In this document: one piece after another, positions 8,131-17,309 of the stretch
How positions within the stretch are numbered: the stretch's first letter is position 1
Layout: each line of letters opens with the position of its first letter
Origin: Acidovorax temperans
GTDB taxonomy: Bacteria > Pseudomonadota > Gammaproteobacteria > Burkholderiales > Burkholderiaceae_C
Length of the DNA stretch: 64,000 nt
Assembly: GCF_006716905.1 (NCBI RefSeq)
Contig: NZ_VFPV01000003.1
Span: 124,001 to 188,000, forward strand
Direction of reading: 5' to 3'
Notes under the pieces: generated by a model
The model's input: only the letters and a program-made list of their open reading frames with translations
What the model was told of the DNA's origin: nothing
The model's database searches: none
Made by a program: the position numbers and the translations under genes

Positions 8131-9690
8131 TCACCAACTGATGCGCTGATCGACCTCAAAGTCCGGTGCCGGTTGCGCCGCTAGGTCCCAGTCTGCTGGC
8201 TCGGTTTGCGCCCCGTCATCCATCTGCGCATCACTACAGTCATCCCACAGCGGTGGCCCGCGCGCCGGGGAGATGCGGGGTGGCTCTGAATCTGCCCCGA
8301 TGTGGTCCAGGATGTGCCGGATGTCAGCGCTGTGCGTAATGAACGCGATGATGCGCATATGCCCGCCACACAGCGGACACAAGAGGGGGAACACCTCGTA
8401 GATGCGGGCGATCAGCACCGCCCACAGGTAGTGCGCTGCACGCTTGGGCAGCACCGGCTCGCTCTGGGATGGCAGCGCGCTGCTCATCGGTACCACACCA
8501 GGCGCGCACTCCCCCGTGCTGATCGACGCGCCCAGCACGGGAGCGGCTTGCGCCGGTGTCGCCAGCGCCGTCACCGCAGCCCTGAGCGGCGAGTTGGGTG
8601 CCAACACGCCAAAATAGCGGTGCCGGTGGGTGCGTGGCGGGGGAACCAGCGCGGCAATGCGGTCGATCAGCTCCAGCGGTGTGAGGTGCAGCTCATCAAC
8701 CTTGGCACCGCGCTTGTCGCTGGTGGGTTCGCTGCGCTGCTTGCCGCAGCGGTACACCAGTTTGCTTCCCTCTTTGCGCAGCCTGTCCATCGCAAAGGGT
8801 GGGCGGGCGCAATAGCGCAAGAGCCGCTCAAGGCCTGGACGGTCGTGGGATTCAATGCACACCCCGGCATCCACCGAGAAACCGCTGTGTTTGTACCCCA
8901 GCATCTCTTTTGCCTCGAAGTTCTCCAGCAGCCCACGGCCCACAAAGGCGCGCAGGATACGTTTTTGCAGTGTGGTCTGCACTTGTGCCACGGGTGTCGC
9001 ATCGATGCCGGTGGCAGGGTGGAATACGACACCTGACGCAGAGACTTGCATTGCGGCATCAGCGCTGCCCTCGCCTGCCACCTCCTCAAACACCCCGTCC
9101 ACCACACAGACGTGGAAGTGGACGTGTTCGTTCAGGCTGGAGCCGAACCTGTGGATGAAGGCCACTGCGCCGATGTGCAGGCTTTCCTTGTCTGCATTGG
9201 CCGCGCCAATGCAGTGCGCCTGCAGGCTTTGCGCAATCACCCGCAGGAAGATGCGCAGCACCATATTGAGCACTGGCCCGTCGCGTTGCATGAACTACCG
9301 CAACCTCTTGGGCACGGAGAGCACCCACTGGCGCACCGGCAGGCGGGGGAATACGTGATCGTTCAGGTGCGCTGCTGTCTCCACCATGCGCCGGGTGGTG
9401 CACGAGGGGCAGACTCCCCGGCCTTTGCAGGAGAAGGCTACAAAGTAGTCGTGCCCACAGTCGCCGCAGCGAGCGCGGGCAAAGCCATGGGCAAAGATGC
9501 CGCACTCAAGATACTTGGCAAACGCTTTGCGCACGAAGGGCTTGGGGGTGTGGTGGTCGCCCTGGCCGTCGAACTGACCCGCGCTGGCCAACTCTAGCCA
9601 GGTCTCGTAGTGCTCGGCTACCGTTTGGTAGAGCAGCGTGCGTTCGGGGTGGCGTGGGTTGTAGAGCTTGGGCTTGGAAGTGGCTGACAT
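8131..9690 (-). pseudogene. IS91-family transposase, copy 2, with one in-frame amber codon
   Basis: About 519 codons in a single frame. An N-terminal zinc domain (CGDCG...CPSC), an HUH motif in NEHVHFHVCVVDG, a Tyr-containing block (LLRYCARPPF) and a C-terminal CPLCGG element identify a Y2-type rolling-circle transposase. TAG at 9295-9297 interrupts after VPKRLR and the frame resumes as FMQRDGPVLN, as in related proteins (RYFxQRD). Copy 1 has the same TAG, so the mutation predates the duplication. A short product from an internal ATG at 9291 is possible but would lack the zinc domain. Confidence 0.9.
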
Positions 9691-9707
9691 GAATACTGTA
9701 CAAATGC

Positions 9708-10796
9708 AAGGGGTATCTATTTAGCTCCAGTGACGTGAGAATAGCTGGATGGAAACCCAGATGCTAACGCCAACTCCTGGACGGGACTACCCCCGCACCT
9801 GGAACGAATTTCTTGACTGGTTTGCCACCGAAGAGGCTTGCCAGGCGTTCCTGGAGAAGCTTCGGTGGCCCCAAGGCTTCGTCTGCCCGCGTTGCGGCAA
9901 CGCTGGCGATGTGTACCGCGCCAGCCGCACCCGCCTGATGTGCCGCTCATGCCAGTACCAAGGCACAGTGACATCTGGAACCATCTTTGACAAGACGCGC
10001 ACACCGCTGCGTGTCTGGCTGGCTGCAGCTTGGTACCTGACCAATCAGAAACAAGGCGTGAGCGCCCTGGGGCTGCAGCGCGTATTGGGTTTGGGGAGCT
10101 ACCAGACCGCCTGGACCATGCTGCACCGGTTTCGACGTGCCATGGTCCGCCCGGGCCGGGACAAGCTCAAGGGGCTTGTGGAGGTGGATGAAACGTACCT
10201 GTCCATCACGGATCGCAAGAATCCCGCCACCCCTGCAGGGCGCAAGAGCAGCACCACCAAAGTGTTGATGGTCATGGCGGTGGAGATCGTGGAGCCCAAG
10301 GGGTTTGGGCGCATCCGGTTACGCCGCATTGACCGAGACGCCGCCACCCACGTAATCCCCTTTGTGCAGGAGGTGGTCGAGCCTGGAGCCCAGGTACGCA
10401 CGGATGGTTCGGCGGCATACCGCGCTCTGGGAGAACTGGGTTACACCCACCAGCGCACCGTCATGCTCGGCTCAGGCGTACCTGCCCATGTCTCCATGGC
10501 GGGAGTGCACCGGGTCGCCTCACTGGTACAGCGCTGGGTGCTGGGAACACATCATGGCTCTGTACAGCCAGACCACCTGGACGCCTATCTCGATGAATTC
10601 GTGTTCCGTTTCAACCGGCGCACATCCAGCTCACGCGGGATGCTGTTTTACCGCTTGCTGCAGCAAGCGGTGGTTACGCCGCCAGTGACGTATGGGGATG
10701 TCGTGAGCAAGAACACCGGGGAGAGCCAATCGGATACCATTGCTGGATGAAATCACAGTATCAATGGGGGCTGCTGGAGCTAAATAGATACCCCTT
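9708..10796 (+). mobile_element. IS1595-family insertion sequence, copy 2 (1089 bp)
   Basis: Same 23-bp terminal inverted repeats and same 8-bp target duplication as copy 1, but in the reverse orientation relative to its flanks, so its transposase reads away from the IS91-like gene and toward lpdA. One extra G near 10770 accounts for the length difference. Confidence 0.95.
9749..10750 (+). CDS. IS1595-family transposase (ISXO2-like DDE domain), copy 2
   Basis: 333 residues, intact, identical to the product at 715-1716 except Val instead of Ala in QRW-V-LGTHH. Zinc ribbon (CPRCG, CRSC) then the DDE domain (VEVDETYL, RTDGSAAY, YLDEFVFRFNRR). It can be expected to act in trans on both element copies, because the inverted repeats are identical. 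Read-through past 10750 would run antisense into lpdA. Confidence 0.93.
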   Translation: METQMLTPTPGRDYPRTWNEFLDWFATEEACQAFLEKLRWPQGFVCPRCGNAGDVYRASRTRLMCRSCQYQGTVTSGTIFDKTRTPLRVWLAAAWYLTNQKQGVSALGLQRVLGLGSYQTAWTMLHRFRRAMVRPGRDKLKGLVEVDETYLSITDRKNPATPAGRKSSTTKVLMVMAVEIVEPKGFGRIRLRRIDRDAATHVIPFVQEVVEPGAQVRTDGSAAYRALGELGYTHQRTVMLGSGVPAHVSMAGVHRVASLVQRWVLGTHHGSVQPDHLDAYLDEFVFRFNRRTSSSRGMLFYRLLQQAVVTPPVTYGDVVSKNTGESQSDTIAG

Positions 10797-10842
10797 ACAA
10801 ATGCACAGTATTCTGCGGCGATTGTTTGGGTACGCAAAGCAC

Positions 10843-10872
10843 AAGGCCCGAACCGTCGCCAGTTCGGGCCTT
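10843..10872 (-). terminator. Terminator of the aceE-aceF-lpdA operon
   Basis: Stem AAGGCCCGAAC / GTTCGGGCCTT, 8-nt loop, 24 bp after the lpdA stop. The IS91-like element was inserted just beyond it, leaving operon termination intact. Confidence 0.75.
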
Positions 10873-10895
10873 GTCAGGGTAGCTTGGCTGCGGAC

Positions 10896-12746
10896 TTACT
10901 TGCGCGCAGGCGGCACATCCGTGCAGCTGCCATGCGCCACTTCCGCCGCCATGCCGATGCTCTCGCCCAGCGTCGGATGCGGGTGGATGGTCTTGCCGAT
11001 GTCCACCGCGTCGGCACCCATCTCGATGGCCAGGGCGATCTCGCCAATCATGTCGCCCGCATGGGTGCCCACGATGCCACCGCCCAAAATCTTGCCGTGG
11101 CCATGGGCCTCGGGCGAGTCGTCGAACAGCAGCTTGGTGTAGCCCTCGTCGCGGCCATTGGCAATGGCGCGGCCAGAGGCAGACCAGGGGAACAGGCCCT
11201 TCTTGACCTTGATGCCCTGGGCCTTGGCCTGGTCTTCGGTCAGGCCCACCCACGCCACTTCGGGGTCGGTGTAGGCCACCGATGGGATCACGCGGGCGTT
11301 GAACGCGGCGGCTGCCAGTTCCTTGTTGCCCTGCAGTTCACCCGCGATGACTTCGGCCGCCACATGCGCCTCGTGCACCGCCTTGTGCGCCAGCATGGGC
11401 TGGCCCACGATGTCGCCAATGGCGAAGATGTGCGGCACGTTGGTGCGCATCTGGATGTCGACGTTGATGAAGCCACGGTCTGTGACGGCCACACCAGCCT
11501 TGTCGGCGGCGATCTTCTTGCCGTTGGGCGTGCGGCCCACGGCCTGCAGCACCAGGTCGTACACCTGGGGTTCGGGCACTGTCACGCCATCCTTGGCGGG
11601 CGCAAAGCTCACCTTGATGCCTTCGGGTGTGGCCTCGGCCGCCACCGTCTTGGTGTTGAGCATGATGTTGTCGAAACGGTGGGCGTTCATCTTCTGCCAC
11701 ACCTTGACCAGGTCGCGGTCAGCGCCTTGCATCAGGCCGTCCATCATCTCGACCACATCGAGGCGTGCGCCCAGCGTGCTGTACACCGTGCCCATTTCCA
11801 GGCCGATGATGCCGCCGCCCAGGATGAGCATGCGCTTCGGAACGCCCTGCAGCGCCAGCGCGCCGGTGGAATCCACCACGCGTGGGTCTTCGGGCATGAA
11901 CGGCAGGCGCACGGCCTGGCTGCCCGCAGCGATGATGGCGCGCTTGAACGCCACCACCTTCTTGGTGCCCGTCTTGTCCTGGCTGGTGCCGGTGGTTTCT
12001 TCCACTTCGAGGTGGTTGGCTCCCACAAAGTGGCCGTAGCCACGCACCACGGTCACCTTGCGCATCTTGGCCATGGCGGCCAGGCCGCCGGTGAGCTTGC
12101 CGATGACCTTTTCCTTGTGGCCGCGCAACAGGTCCACGTTGACCTTGGGCGCGCCAAAGTCGATGCCAGCGGCAGACAGGTGCGACACCTCGTCCATCAC
12201 CGCCGCCACATGCAGCAGCGCCTTGGAGGGGATACAGCCCACGTTCAGGCACACGCCGCCCAGGGTGGCATAGCGCTCTACCAAGATGACCTTGAGGCCC
12301 AGGTCGGCCGCACGGAACGCCGCCGAGTAGCCGCCAGGGCCACCACCCAGCACGAGCACATCGCAGTCCAGATCCGCAGAACCGCCGAAGCTGGCTGCTG
12401 CAATATTAGGAGCTACTGGCGCTTGTGCAGCGGGCGCTGGAGCCGGTTTTGACTCAGAAGCCGGGGCTGCGGGGGCGGGTGCTGCAGCCGGTGCCGCACC
12501 GGCAGCGCCCTGCACTTCCAGCGTCAGCACCACGGCGCCTTCGGCGATCTTGTCGCCCAGCTTCACTTTCAGTTCCTTCACCACACCAGCATGGCTGGAG
12601 GGGATCTCCATGGAGGCCTTGTCGGACTCCACGGTGATCAGGCTCTGCTCGGCCTTAATGCTGTCGCCAGGCTTGACCAGCACTTCGATCACACCGACTT
12701 CGGCGAAATCGCCAATGTCGGGCACTTTGATGTCGATGATTGCCAT
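10896..12746 (-). CDS. lpdA: Dihydrolipoyl dehydrogenase (E3) of pyruvate dehydrogenase, with lipoyl domain
   Basis: 616 residues. It reoxidises dihydrolipoamide on E2 with NAD+, completing the pyruvate dehydrogenase cycle in the cytoplasm. Residues 1-75 are a lipoyl domain (modified Lys in ESDKASMEI), then an Ala/Pro linker (about 90-125), then the flavoprotein: FAD motif [12 protein letters not shown], redox disulfide [16 protein letters not shown] motif [11 protein letters not shown], second FAD motif [16 protein letters not shown], and catalytic His-Glu in HPHPTLGE. The N-terminal lipoyl domain is typical of betaproteobacterial E3. Third gene of the operon, 16 bp after aceF. The linker contains a diverged copy of the dispersed short repeat (12398-12456). 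Confidence 0.96.
   Translation of the reverse strand: MAIIDIKVPDIGDFAEVGVIEVLVKPGDSIKAEQSLITVESDKASMEIPSSHAGVVKELKVKLGDKIAEGAVVLTLEVQGAAGAAPAAAPAPAAPASESKPAPAPAAQAPVAPNIAAASFGGSADLDCDVLVLGGGPGGYSAAFRAADLGLKVILVERYATLGGVCLNVGCIPSKALLHVAAVMDEVSHLSAAGIDFGAPKVNVDLLRGHKEKVIGKLTGGLAAMAKMRKVTVVRGYGHFVGANHLEVEETTGTSQDKTGTKKVVAFKRAIIAAGSQAVRLPFMPEDPRVVDSTGALALQGVPKRMLILGGGIIGLEMGTVYSTLGARLDVVEMMDGLMQGADRDLVKVWQKMNAHRFDNIMLNTKTVAAEATPEGIKVSFAPAKDGVTVPEPQVYDLVLQAVGRTPNGKKIAADKAGVAVTDRGFINVDIQMRTNVPHIFAIGDIVGQPMLAHKAVHEAHVAAEVIAGELQGNKELAAAAFNARVIPSVAYTDPEVAWVGLTEDQAKAQGIKVKKGLFPWSASGRAIANGRDEGYTKLLFDDSPEAHGHGKILGGGIVGTHAGDMIGEIALAIEMGADAVDIGKTIHPHPTLGESIGMAAEVAHGSCTDVPPARK
12398..12456. repeat. Dispersed short repeat inside the lpdA linker
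   Basis: GGAGCTACTGGCGCTTG ... GGGCGCTGGAGCC resembles the repeat family of the intergenic regions and is translated as part of the Ala/Pro linker. It aligns with the equivalent copy at 3392-3446. Confidence 0.4.
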
Positions 12747-12762
12747 GTGTCGGGCCCTCGCG

Positions 12763-14442
12763 TTACATCACGATGCGGCGGAAGTCCGCCAGCAGCGAGG
12801 CAAAGTACACGTTGAAGCGCGCGGCGGCGGCGCCGTCGATCACGCGGTGGTCCCAGCTCAGGGAGAGGGGCAGCATCAGGCGCGGGGCGAATTGCTTGCC
12901 GTCCCACTTGGGTTCGATGCTGCTCTTGCACACGCCCATGATGGCCACTTCCGGCGCATTGATGATGGGCGTGAAGTAGCGGCCACCGATGCCGCCTAGC
13001 GAGCTGATGGAGAAGCAGCCGCCCTGCATGTCTGCCGGGGCCAGCTTGCCTTCGCGCGCCTTGGCGGCGAGTTCGCCCATTTCCTTGCTGATCTGCACGA
13101 TGCCCTTCTGATCGGCATCCTTGATGACGGGAACCACCAGCCCGTTGGGCGTGTCGGCCGCAAAGCCGATGTGGAAGTAGTTCTTCATCACCAGCTGATC
13201 GCCGTCGAGCGAGCTGTTGAACTCAGGGAACTTCTTGAGCGCGGCCACAGCGGCCTTGATCATGAAGGCCAGCATGGTGACCTTCACGCCGCTCTTCTCG
13301 TTCTCTTTGTTGAACTGCACGCGGAAGGCTTCCAGGTCGGTGATGTCCGCATCGTCGTGGTTGGTGACGTGCGGGATGACAACCCAGTTGCGGTGCAGAT
13401 TGGCGCCGCTGATCTTCTTGATGCGCGAGAGGTCCTTGCGTTCCACCGGGCCGAATTTGGCGAAATCGACCTTGGGCCAGGGCAGTAGGTCCAGACCCAC
13501 GCCAGAACCACTGGCTGCCGGTGCGGGTGCCTTCGCGGCCTGGGCCTTGGTTTGGGCGGCGCCGCTCATCACCTGCTTGGTGAAGTTCTGGATGTCGTCC
13601 TGGGTGATGCGACCCTTGGGGCCGCTGCCCTTGACTTCTTCCAGCGGCACGCCCAGCTCACGGGCGAACTTGCGCACGGAGGGGCTGGCGTGGGGCAGAC
13701 CCAGCGTGGCAGCGCCGGGCTGGTGGGCGGGGGCTGCCACCGTCGTCGCAGCCGCTACAGGGGCTGCTGCCACCATGGCGGGAGCTGGAGTCGCGGTTGA
13801 TGCGGGCGCAGGGGCTGCTGCAACAGGTGCGGTGGCAGCAGGCGCAGCGGCGCTGGCCACGCCTTCCAGAACAGCCACCAGGTCGCCAATGTTCACGGTG
13901 TCACCGATCTTGACCTTGAGTTCCTTGAGCACGCCAGCGGCGGGCGAAGGAATCTCCATGGAGGCTTTGTCGGATTCGACGGTGAAGAGTGATTGCTCCA
14001 GCGCTACGGTGTCGCCGGGCTTGACCAGCAGCTCGATCACGGCCACGTTCTTGAAGTCGCCAATGTCGGGCACGCGCACTTCCACGGGGCCTGCGGCTGC
14101 TGGCGCAGGTGCGGCGGCCACAGGGGCGGCCGTTGCAGCAGCCGGGGCGGCTGCGGGGGACGCGGCAGGTGCGGGCGCAGCCGCTGGGGCTGCGGCAGTG
14201 GCGCCAACGGCTTCCACCACGGCAATCACCGAGCCTTGCTTGACCTTGTCGCCCAGCGCCACCTTGAGTTCCTTGACCACGCCAGCGTGGCTGGAGGGAA
14301 TCTCCATGGAGGCCTTGTCGGACTCCACCGTGATCAGCGACTGCTCGGCCTTGACGGTGTCACCCACCTTCACGAGCAACTCGATGACGCCGACTTCGTC
14401 GAAATCCCCGATGTCCGGGACTTGAATGTTGACCAATGCCAT
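12763..14442 (-). CDS. aceF: Dihydrolipoamide acetyltransferase (E2) of pyruvate dehydrogenase
   Basis: 559 residues. It transfers the acetyl group from lipoyl-lysine to CoA and forms the core of the complex. Two lipoyl domains are visible (residues about 3-75 and 118-192, each with [11 protein letters not shown]), joined by Ala/Pro-rich linkers. A peripheral subunit-binding domain follows ([34 protein letters not shown]). The C-terminal catalytic domain ends with the active-site block [16 protein letters not shown]. It lies 18 bp after aceE and 16 bp before lpdA. The catalytic domain is about 80 percent identical to the fragment at 3727-4555. Confidence 0.97.
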   Translation of the reverse strand: MALVNIQVPDIGDFDEVGVIELLVKVGDTVKAEQSLITVESDKASMEIPSSHAGVVKELKVALGDKVKQGSVIAVVEAVGATAAAPAAAPAPAASPAAAPAAATAAPVAAAPAPAAAGPVEVRVPDIGDFKNVAVIELLVKPGDTVALEQSLFTVESDKASMEIPSPAAGVLKELKVKIGDTVNIGDLVAVLEGVASAAAPAATAPVAAAPAPASTATPAPAMVAAAPVAAATTVAAPAHQPGAATLGLPHASPSVRKFARELGVPLEEVKGSGPKGRITQDDIQNFTKQVMSGAAQTKAQAAKAPAPAASGSGVGLDLLPWPKVDFAKFGPVERKDLSRIKKISGANLHRNWVVIPHVTNHDDADITDLEAFRVQFNKENEKSGVKVTMLAFMIKAAVAALKKFPEFNSSLDGDQLVMKNYFHIGFAADTPNGLVVPVIKDADQKGIVQISKEMGELAAKAREGKLAPADMQGGCFSISSLGGIGGRYFTPIINAPEVAIMGVCKSSIEPKWDGKQFAPRLMLPLSLSWDHRVIDGAAAARFNVYFASLLADFRRIVM

Positions 14443-14460
14443 TGTTGTCTCCGTCTCGGG

Positions 14461-17169
14461 TTAGGCGTACAGCGGGTTGATCTTGTCGGCGTTGATGCCG
14501 TACTTGGCAATGGCTTCTGCCACCTTGGACACGTGCACCACGCCGTCGTCGGCCAGCGCCTTCAGGGCGGCGATCACGATGTAGTGGCGGTTCACCTCGA
14601 AGTGCTCGCGCAGCTTGCTGCGGAAGTCTGAGCGGCCGAAACCGTCGGTGCCCAGCACGCGGTAGCTGCGGCCCTTGGGCACGAAGGGGCGGATTTGCTC
14701 GGCATAGGCCTTCATGTAGTCGGTCGATGCCACCACGGGGCCGCTGCGGCTGCCCAGCTGGCGGGTAACGAACGGCACGCGTGGGGTTTCCAGCGGATGC
14801 AGCAGGTTCCAGCGGTCGGCGTCCTGGCCCTCACGGGTCAATTCGTTGAAGCTTGGGCAGCTCCACACGTCGGCCTGCACGCCCCAGTCGGCGGCCAGCA
14901 GGGTTTGGGCTTCCATCGATTCACGCAGAATGGTGCCCGAGCCCAGCAACTGCACGCGCTTGTCGCCGTCGGCGCCGGGCTTGCACAGGTACATGCCCTT
15001 GATGATCTGCTCTTCCGTGCCGGGCAGCAGGCCGGGCATGGCGTAGTTCTCGTTGAGCAAGGTGATGTAGTAGAAGACGTTTTCCTGGCGTTCCACCATG
15101 CGCTTCAAGCCGTCGTGCATGATCACCGCGACTTCGTGGGCGAAGGTCGGGTCGTAGCTCACGCAGTTGGGGATGGTGTTCGCCAGGATGTGGCTGTGGC
15201 CGTCTTCGTGCTGCAGGCCTTCGCCGTTGAGCGTGGTACGGCCCGAAGTGCCGCCCAGCAAGAAGCCGCGCGCCTGCATGTCACCCGCCGCCCAGGCCAG
15301 GTCGCCGATGCGCTGGAAGCCGAACATCGAGTAATACACGTAGAACGGGATCATGATCCGGTTGTTCGTGCTGTACGAGGTGGCCGCTGCAATCCAGCTG
15401 GCCATGCCGCCGGCTTCGTTGATGCCTTCTTGCAGTATCTGGCCAGCTTTGTCTTCCTTGTAGTACATCACCTGGTCGCGATCGACCGGGGTGTAGAGCT
15501 GGCCCTTGGGGTTGTAGATCCCGATCTGGCGGAACAGACCTTCCATGCCGAAGGTGCGGGCTTCGTCCACCAGGATGGGCACCACGCGGGGGCCCAGGGC
15601 CTGGTCGCGCAGCAGCTGCGTGAGGAAGCGCACGTAAGCCTGGGTGGTGGAGATTTCACGGCCTTCCGCCGTGGGCTCCAGGATGGCCTTGAAGGTGTCG
15701 AGCGACGGCACCGTGAAGCTTTCATCGGCCTGGGGACGGCGCTGGGGCAAATAGCCGCCCAGGGCCTTGCGGCGCTCGTGCAGGTACTGCATTTCGGGCG
15801 TGTCATCGGCGGGCTTGTAGTACGGAATGTCGGCCAGCTGGCTGTCCGGAATCGGAATGTTGAAGCGGTCGCGGATGTACTTGATGTCCTCGTCTGAGAG
15901 CTTCTTGGTCTGGTGCACGGTGTTTTTGCCTTCACCGGCTTTGCCCATGCCGTAGCCCTTCACGGTCTTGACCAGCAGCACAGTGGGCTGGTTCTTGTGC
16001 TCGTTGGCGGCGTGGAAGGCGGCGTAGACCTTGGCGGGCTCGTGGCCACCGCGGCGCAGTTCGAAGATCTCCTCGTCGGTCATGTGCTCGACCAGCTTGG
16101 CGGTCTCGGGGTACTTTCCGAAGAAGTTCTTGCGAACAAAAGCGCCGTCGTTGGCCTTCATGGCCTGATAGTCGCCGTCCAGCGTTTCCATCATCAGCTG
16201 CTTGAGCTTGCCGGTCTTGTCGCGGCGCAGCAGCTCGTCCCAGCCGTTGCCCCACAGAAGTTTGATGACGTTCCAGCCTGCACCACGGAACTCACCTTCA
16301 AGTTCTTGCACGATCTTGCCGTTGCCGCGCACAGGGCCGTCCAGGCGCTGCAGGTTGCAGTTGATGACGAACACGAGGTTGTCGAGATTCTCGCGCGCGG
16401 CCAGGCCAATCGCGCCCAAAGATTCGGGTTCGTCCATCTCGCCGTCGCCGCAGAACACCCAGACCTTGCGGTTCTCGGTGTTGGCAATGCCACGGGCGTG
16501 CAGGTACTTGAGGAAGCGGGCCTGGTAGATCGCCATCAGCGGGCCCAGGCCCATCGAGACGGTGGGGAACTGCCAGAACTCGGGCATCAGCTTGGGGTGC
16601 GGGTAGCTGGACAGGCCCTTGCCGTCCACTTCCTGGCGGAAGCTGTCGAGCTGCGCTTCGCTCAGGCGGCCTTCCAGATAAGCGCGGGCGTAGATGCCGG
16701 GGGCGCTGTGGCCCTGGATGTACAGCAGGTCGCCACCATGGTTTTCGCTGGCGGCATGCCAGAAGTGGTTGAAGCCGGCACCGAACATGCTGGCCACGGA
16801 AGCGAAGGAGCCAATGTGGCCACCCAGATCGCCGCCGTCCGCAGGGTTCAGGCGGTTGGCGCGCACCACCATGGCCATGGCGTTCCAGCGCATATAGGCG
16901 CGCAGGCGCTTTTCAATGGCGATGTTGCCGGGGCAATGGGCTTCCTGCTCGGGCTCAATGGTGTTCACGTAGCCGGTATTGGCAGAAAACGGCAGGTCGA
17001 TGCTGCTTTGCCGGGCATGTTCCAGCAGCTGCTCTAACAGAGAGTGGGCGCGCTCGGGGCCCTCTTTTTCAATGACGGCGGACAGGGCATCCATCCATTC
17101 GCGGGTTTCTTGTTGATCCGCGTCGGTGCCGATACCGAGGCCGGCCTGTGGGTCGGGCTGAGCTGACAT
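14461..17169 (-). CDS. aceE: Pyruvate dehydrogenase E1 component, homodimeric type
   Basis: 902 residues, thiamine diphosphate-dependent decarboxylation of pyruvate and acetylation of lipoyl-E2. Size and sequence (VNTIEPEQEAHCPGN..., ThDP-binding GDGEMDEPESLG, ASWIAAATSYSTNN) match the AceE type of Proteobacteria. Start chosen at the ATG at 17169 because AGGAGAC precedes it at good spacing; an upstream in-frame ATG at 17223 has no such site. First gene of the aceE-aceF-lpdA operon. An imperfect palindrome at 17201-17225 may be an operator. Confidence 0.97.
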   Translation of the reverse strand: MSAQPDPQAGLGIGTDADQQETREWMDALSAVIEKEGPERAHSLLEQLLEHARQSSIDLPFSANTGYVNTIEPEQEAHCPGNIAIEKRLRAYMRWNAMAMVVRANRLNPADGGDLGGHIGSFASVASMFGAGFNHFWHAASENHGGDLLYIQGHSAPGIYARAYLEGRLSEAQLDSFRQEVDGKGLSSYPHPKLMPEFWQFPTVSMGLGPLMAIYQARFLKYLHARGIANTENRKVWVFCGDGEMDEPESLGAIGLAARENLDNLVFVINCNLQRLDGPVRGNGKIVQELEGEFRGAGWNVIKLLWGNGWDELLRRDKTGKLKQLMMETLDGDYQAMKANDGAFVRKNFFGKYPETAKLVEHMTDEEIFELRRGGHEPAKVYAAFHAANEHKNQPTVLLVKTVKGYGMGKAGEGKNTVHQTKKLSDEDIKYIRDRFNIPIPDSQLADIPYYKPADDTPEMQYLHERRKALGGYLPQRRPQADESFTVPSLDTFKAILEPTAEGREISTTQAYVRFLTQLLRDQALGPRVVPILVDEARTFGMEGLFRQIGIYNPKGQLYTPVDRDQVMYYKEDKAGQILQEGINEAGGMASWIAAATSYSTNNRIMIPFYVYYSMFGFQRIGDLAWAAGDMQARGFLLGGTSGRTTLNGEGLQHEDGHSHILANTIPNCVSYDPTFAHEVAVIMHDGLKRMVERQENVFYYITLLNENYAMPGLLPGTEEQIIKGMYLCKPGADGDKRVQLLGSGTILRESMEAQTLLAADWGVQADVWSCPSFNELTREGQDADRWNLLHPLETPRVPFVTRQLGSRSGPVVASTDYMKAYAEQIRPFVPKGRSYRVLGTDGFGRSDFRSKLREHFEVNRHYIVIAALKALADDGVVHVSKVAEAIAKYGINADKINPLYA

Positions 17170-17200
17170 GCTTTGTCTCCTGTGAGTTGCAGCTGGCAAA

Positions 17201-17225
17201 AATTGTGGCGTAGTTTCGCACAATT
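17201..17225 (-). promoter_or_regulatory. Dyad upstream of aceE, candidate operator
   Basis: AATTGTGGCG-TAGTTT-CGCACAATT, an inverted repeat with one bulged base, 32-56 bp upstream of the aceE start. Its AATTG...CAATT ends recall the PdhR site of enterobacteria, but the spacing is wider. No binding protein is identified in the window. Confidence 0.35.
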
Positions 17226-17309
17226 CGCCTTCATTTCAAATGGTGCCCGTATGTTTCATATTGCGATAAATTGCTGCAAGCGCACATAATTTCAGCTGCT
17301 GAAAAGGGC

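Larger units (their letters stand above)
8101..10813 (-). mobile_element. IS91-like element, copy 2, interrupted by IS1595
   Basis: Composed of the transposase (8131-9690), a candidate oriIS at about 8101, and an upstream palindrome interrupted by the IS1595 element at 9708-10796. The terIS end must lie between about 10813 and the lpdA terminator near 10843, but its exact position cannot be read. Rolling-circle elements of this family can copy neighbouring DNA when terIS is missed, and here the adjoining gene is lpdA. Confidence 0.6.
9691..10813 (-). promoter_or_regulatory. LexA-like palindrome split by IS1595 insertion (copy 2)
   Basis: Same arrangement as copy 1: GAATACTGT at 9691-9699, target duplication ACAAATGC at 9700-9707 and 10797-10804, ACAGTATTC at 10805-10813. 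The duplicated 8 bp are exactly the spacer between the operator halves. Interpretation as a LexA site is inference. Confidence 0.5.
9039..11003. repeat. Right copy of the long direct repeat
   Basis: Counterpart of 1-1964 (offset 9,038 before the IS1595, 9,039 after it). Identical flanking sequence on both sides of the IS; the IS itself is inverted and one base longer. Confidence 0.9.

Noticed and set aside
1-10813. Composite transposon bounded by the two IS1595 copies
   Set aside because: Each IS1595 has its own matching target duplication at its own site, so each behaves as a separate insertion, not as the end of a composite unit with one outer duplication.
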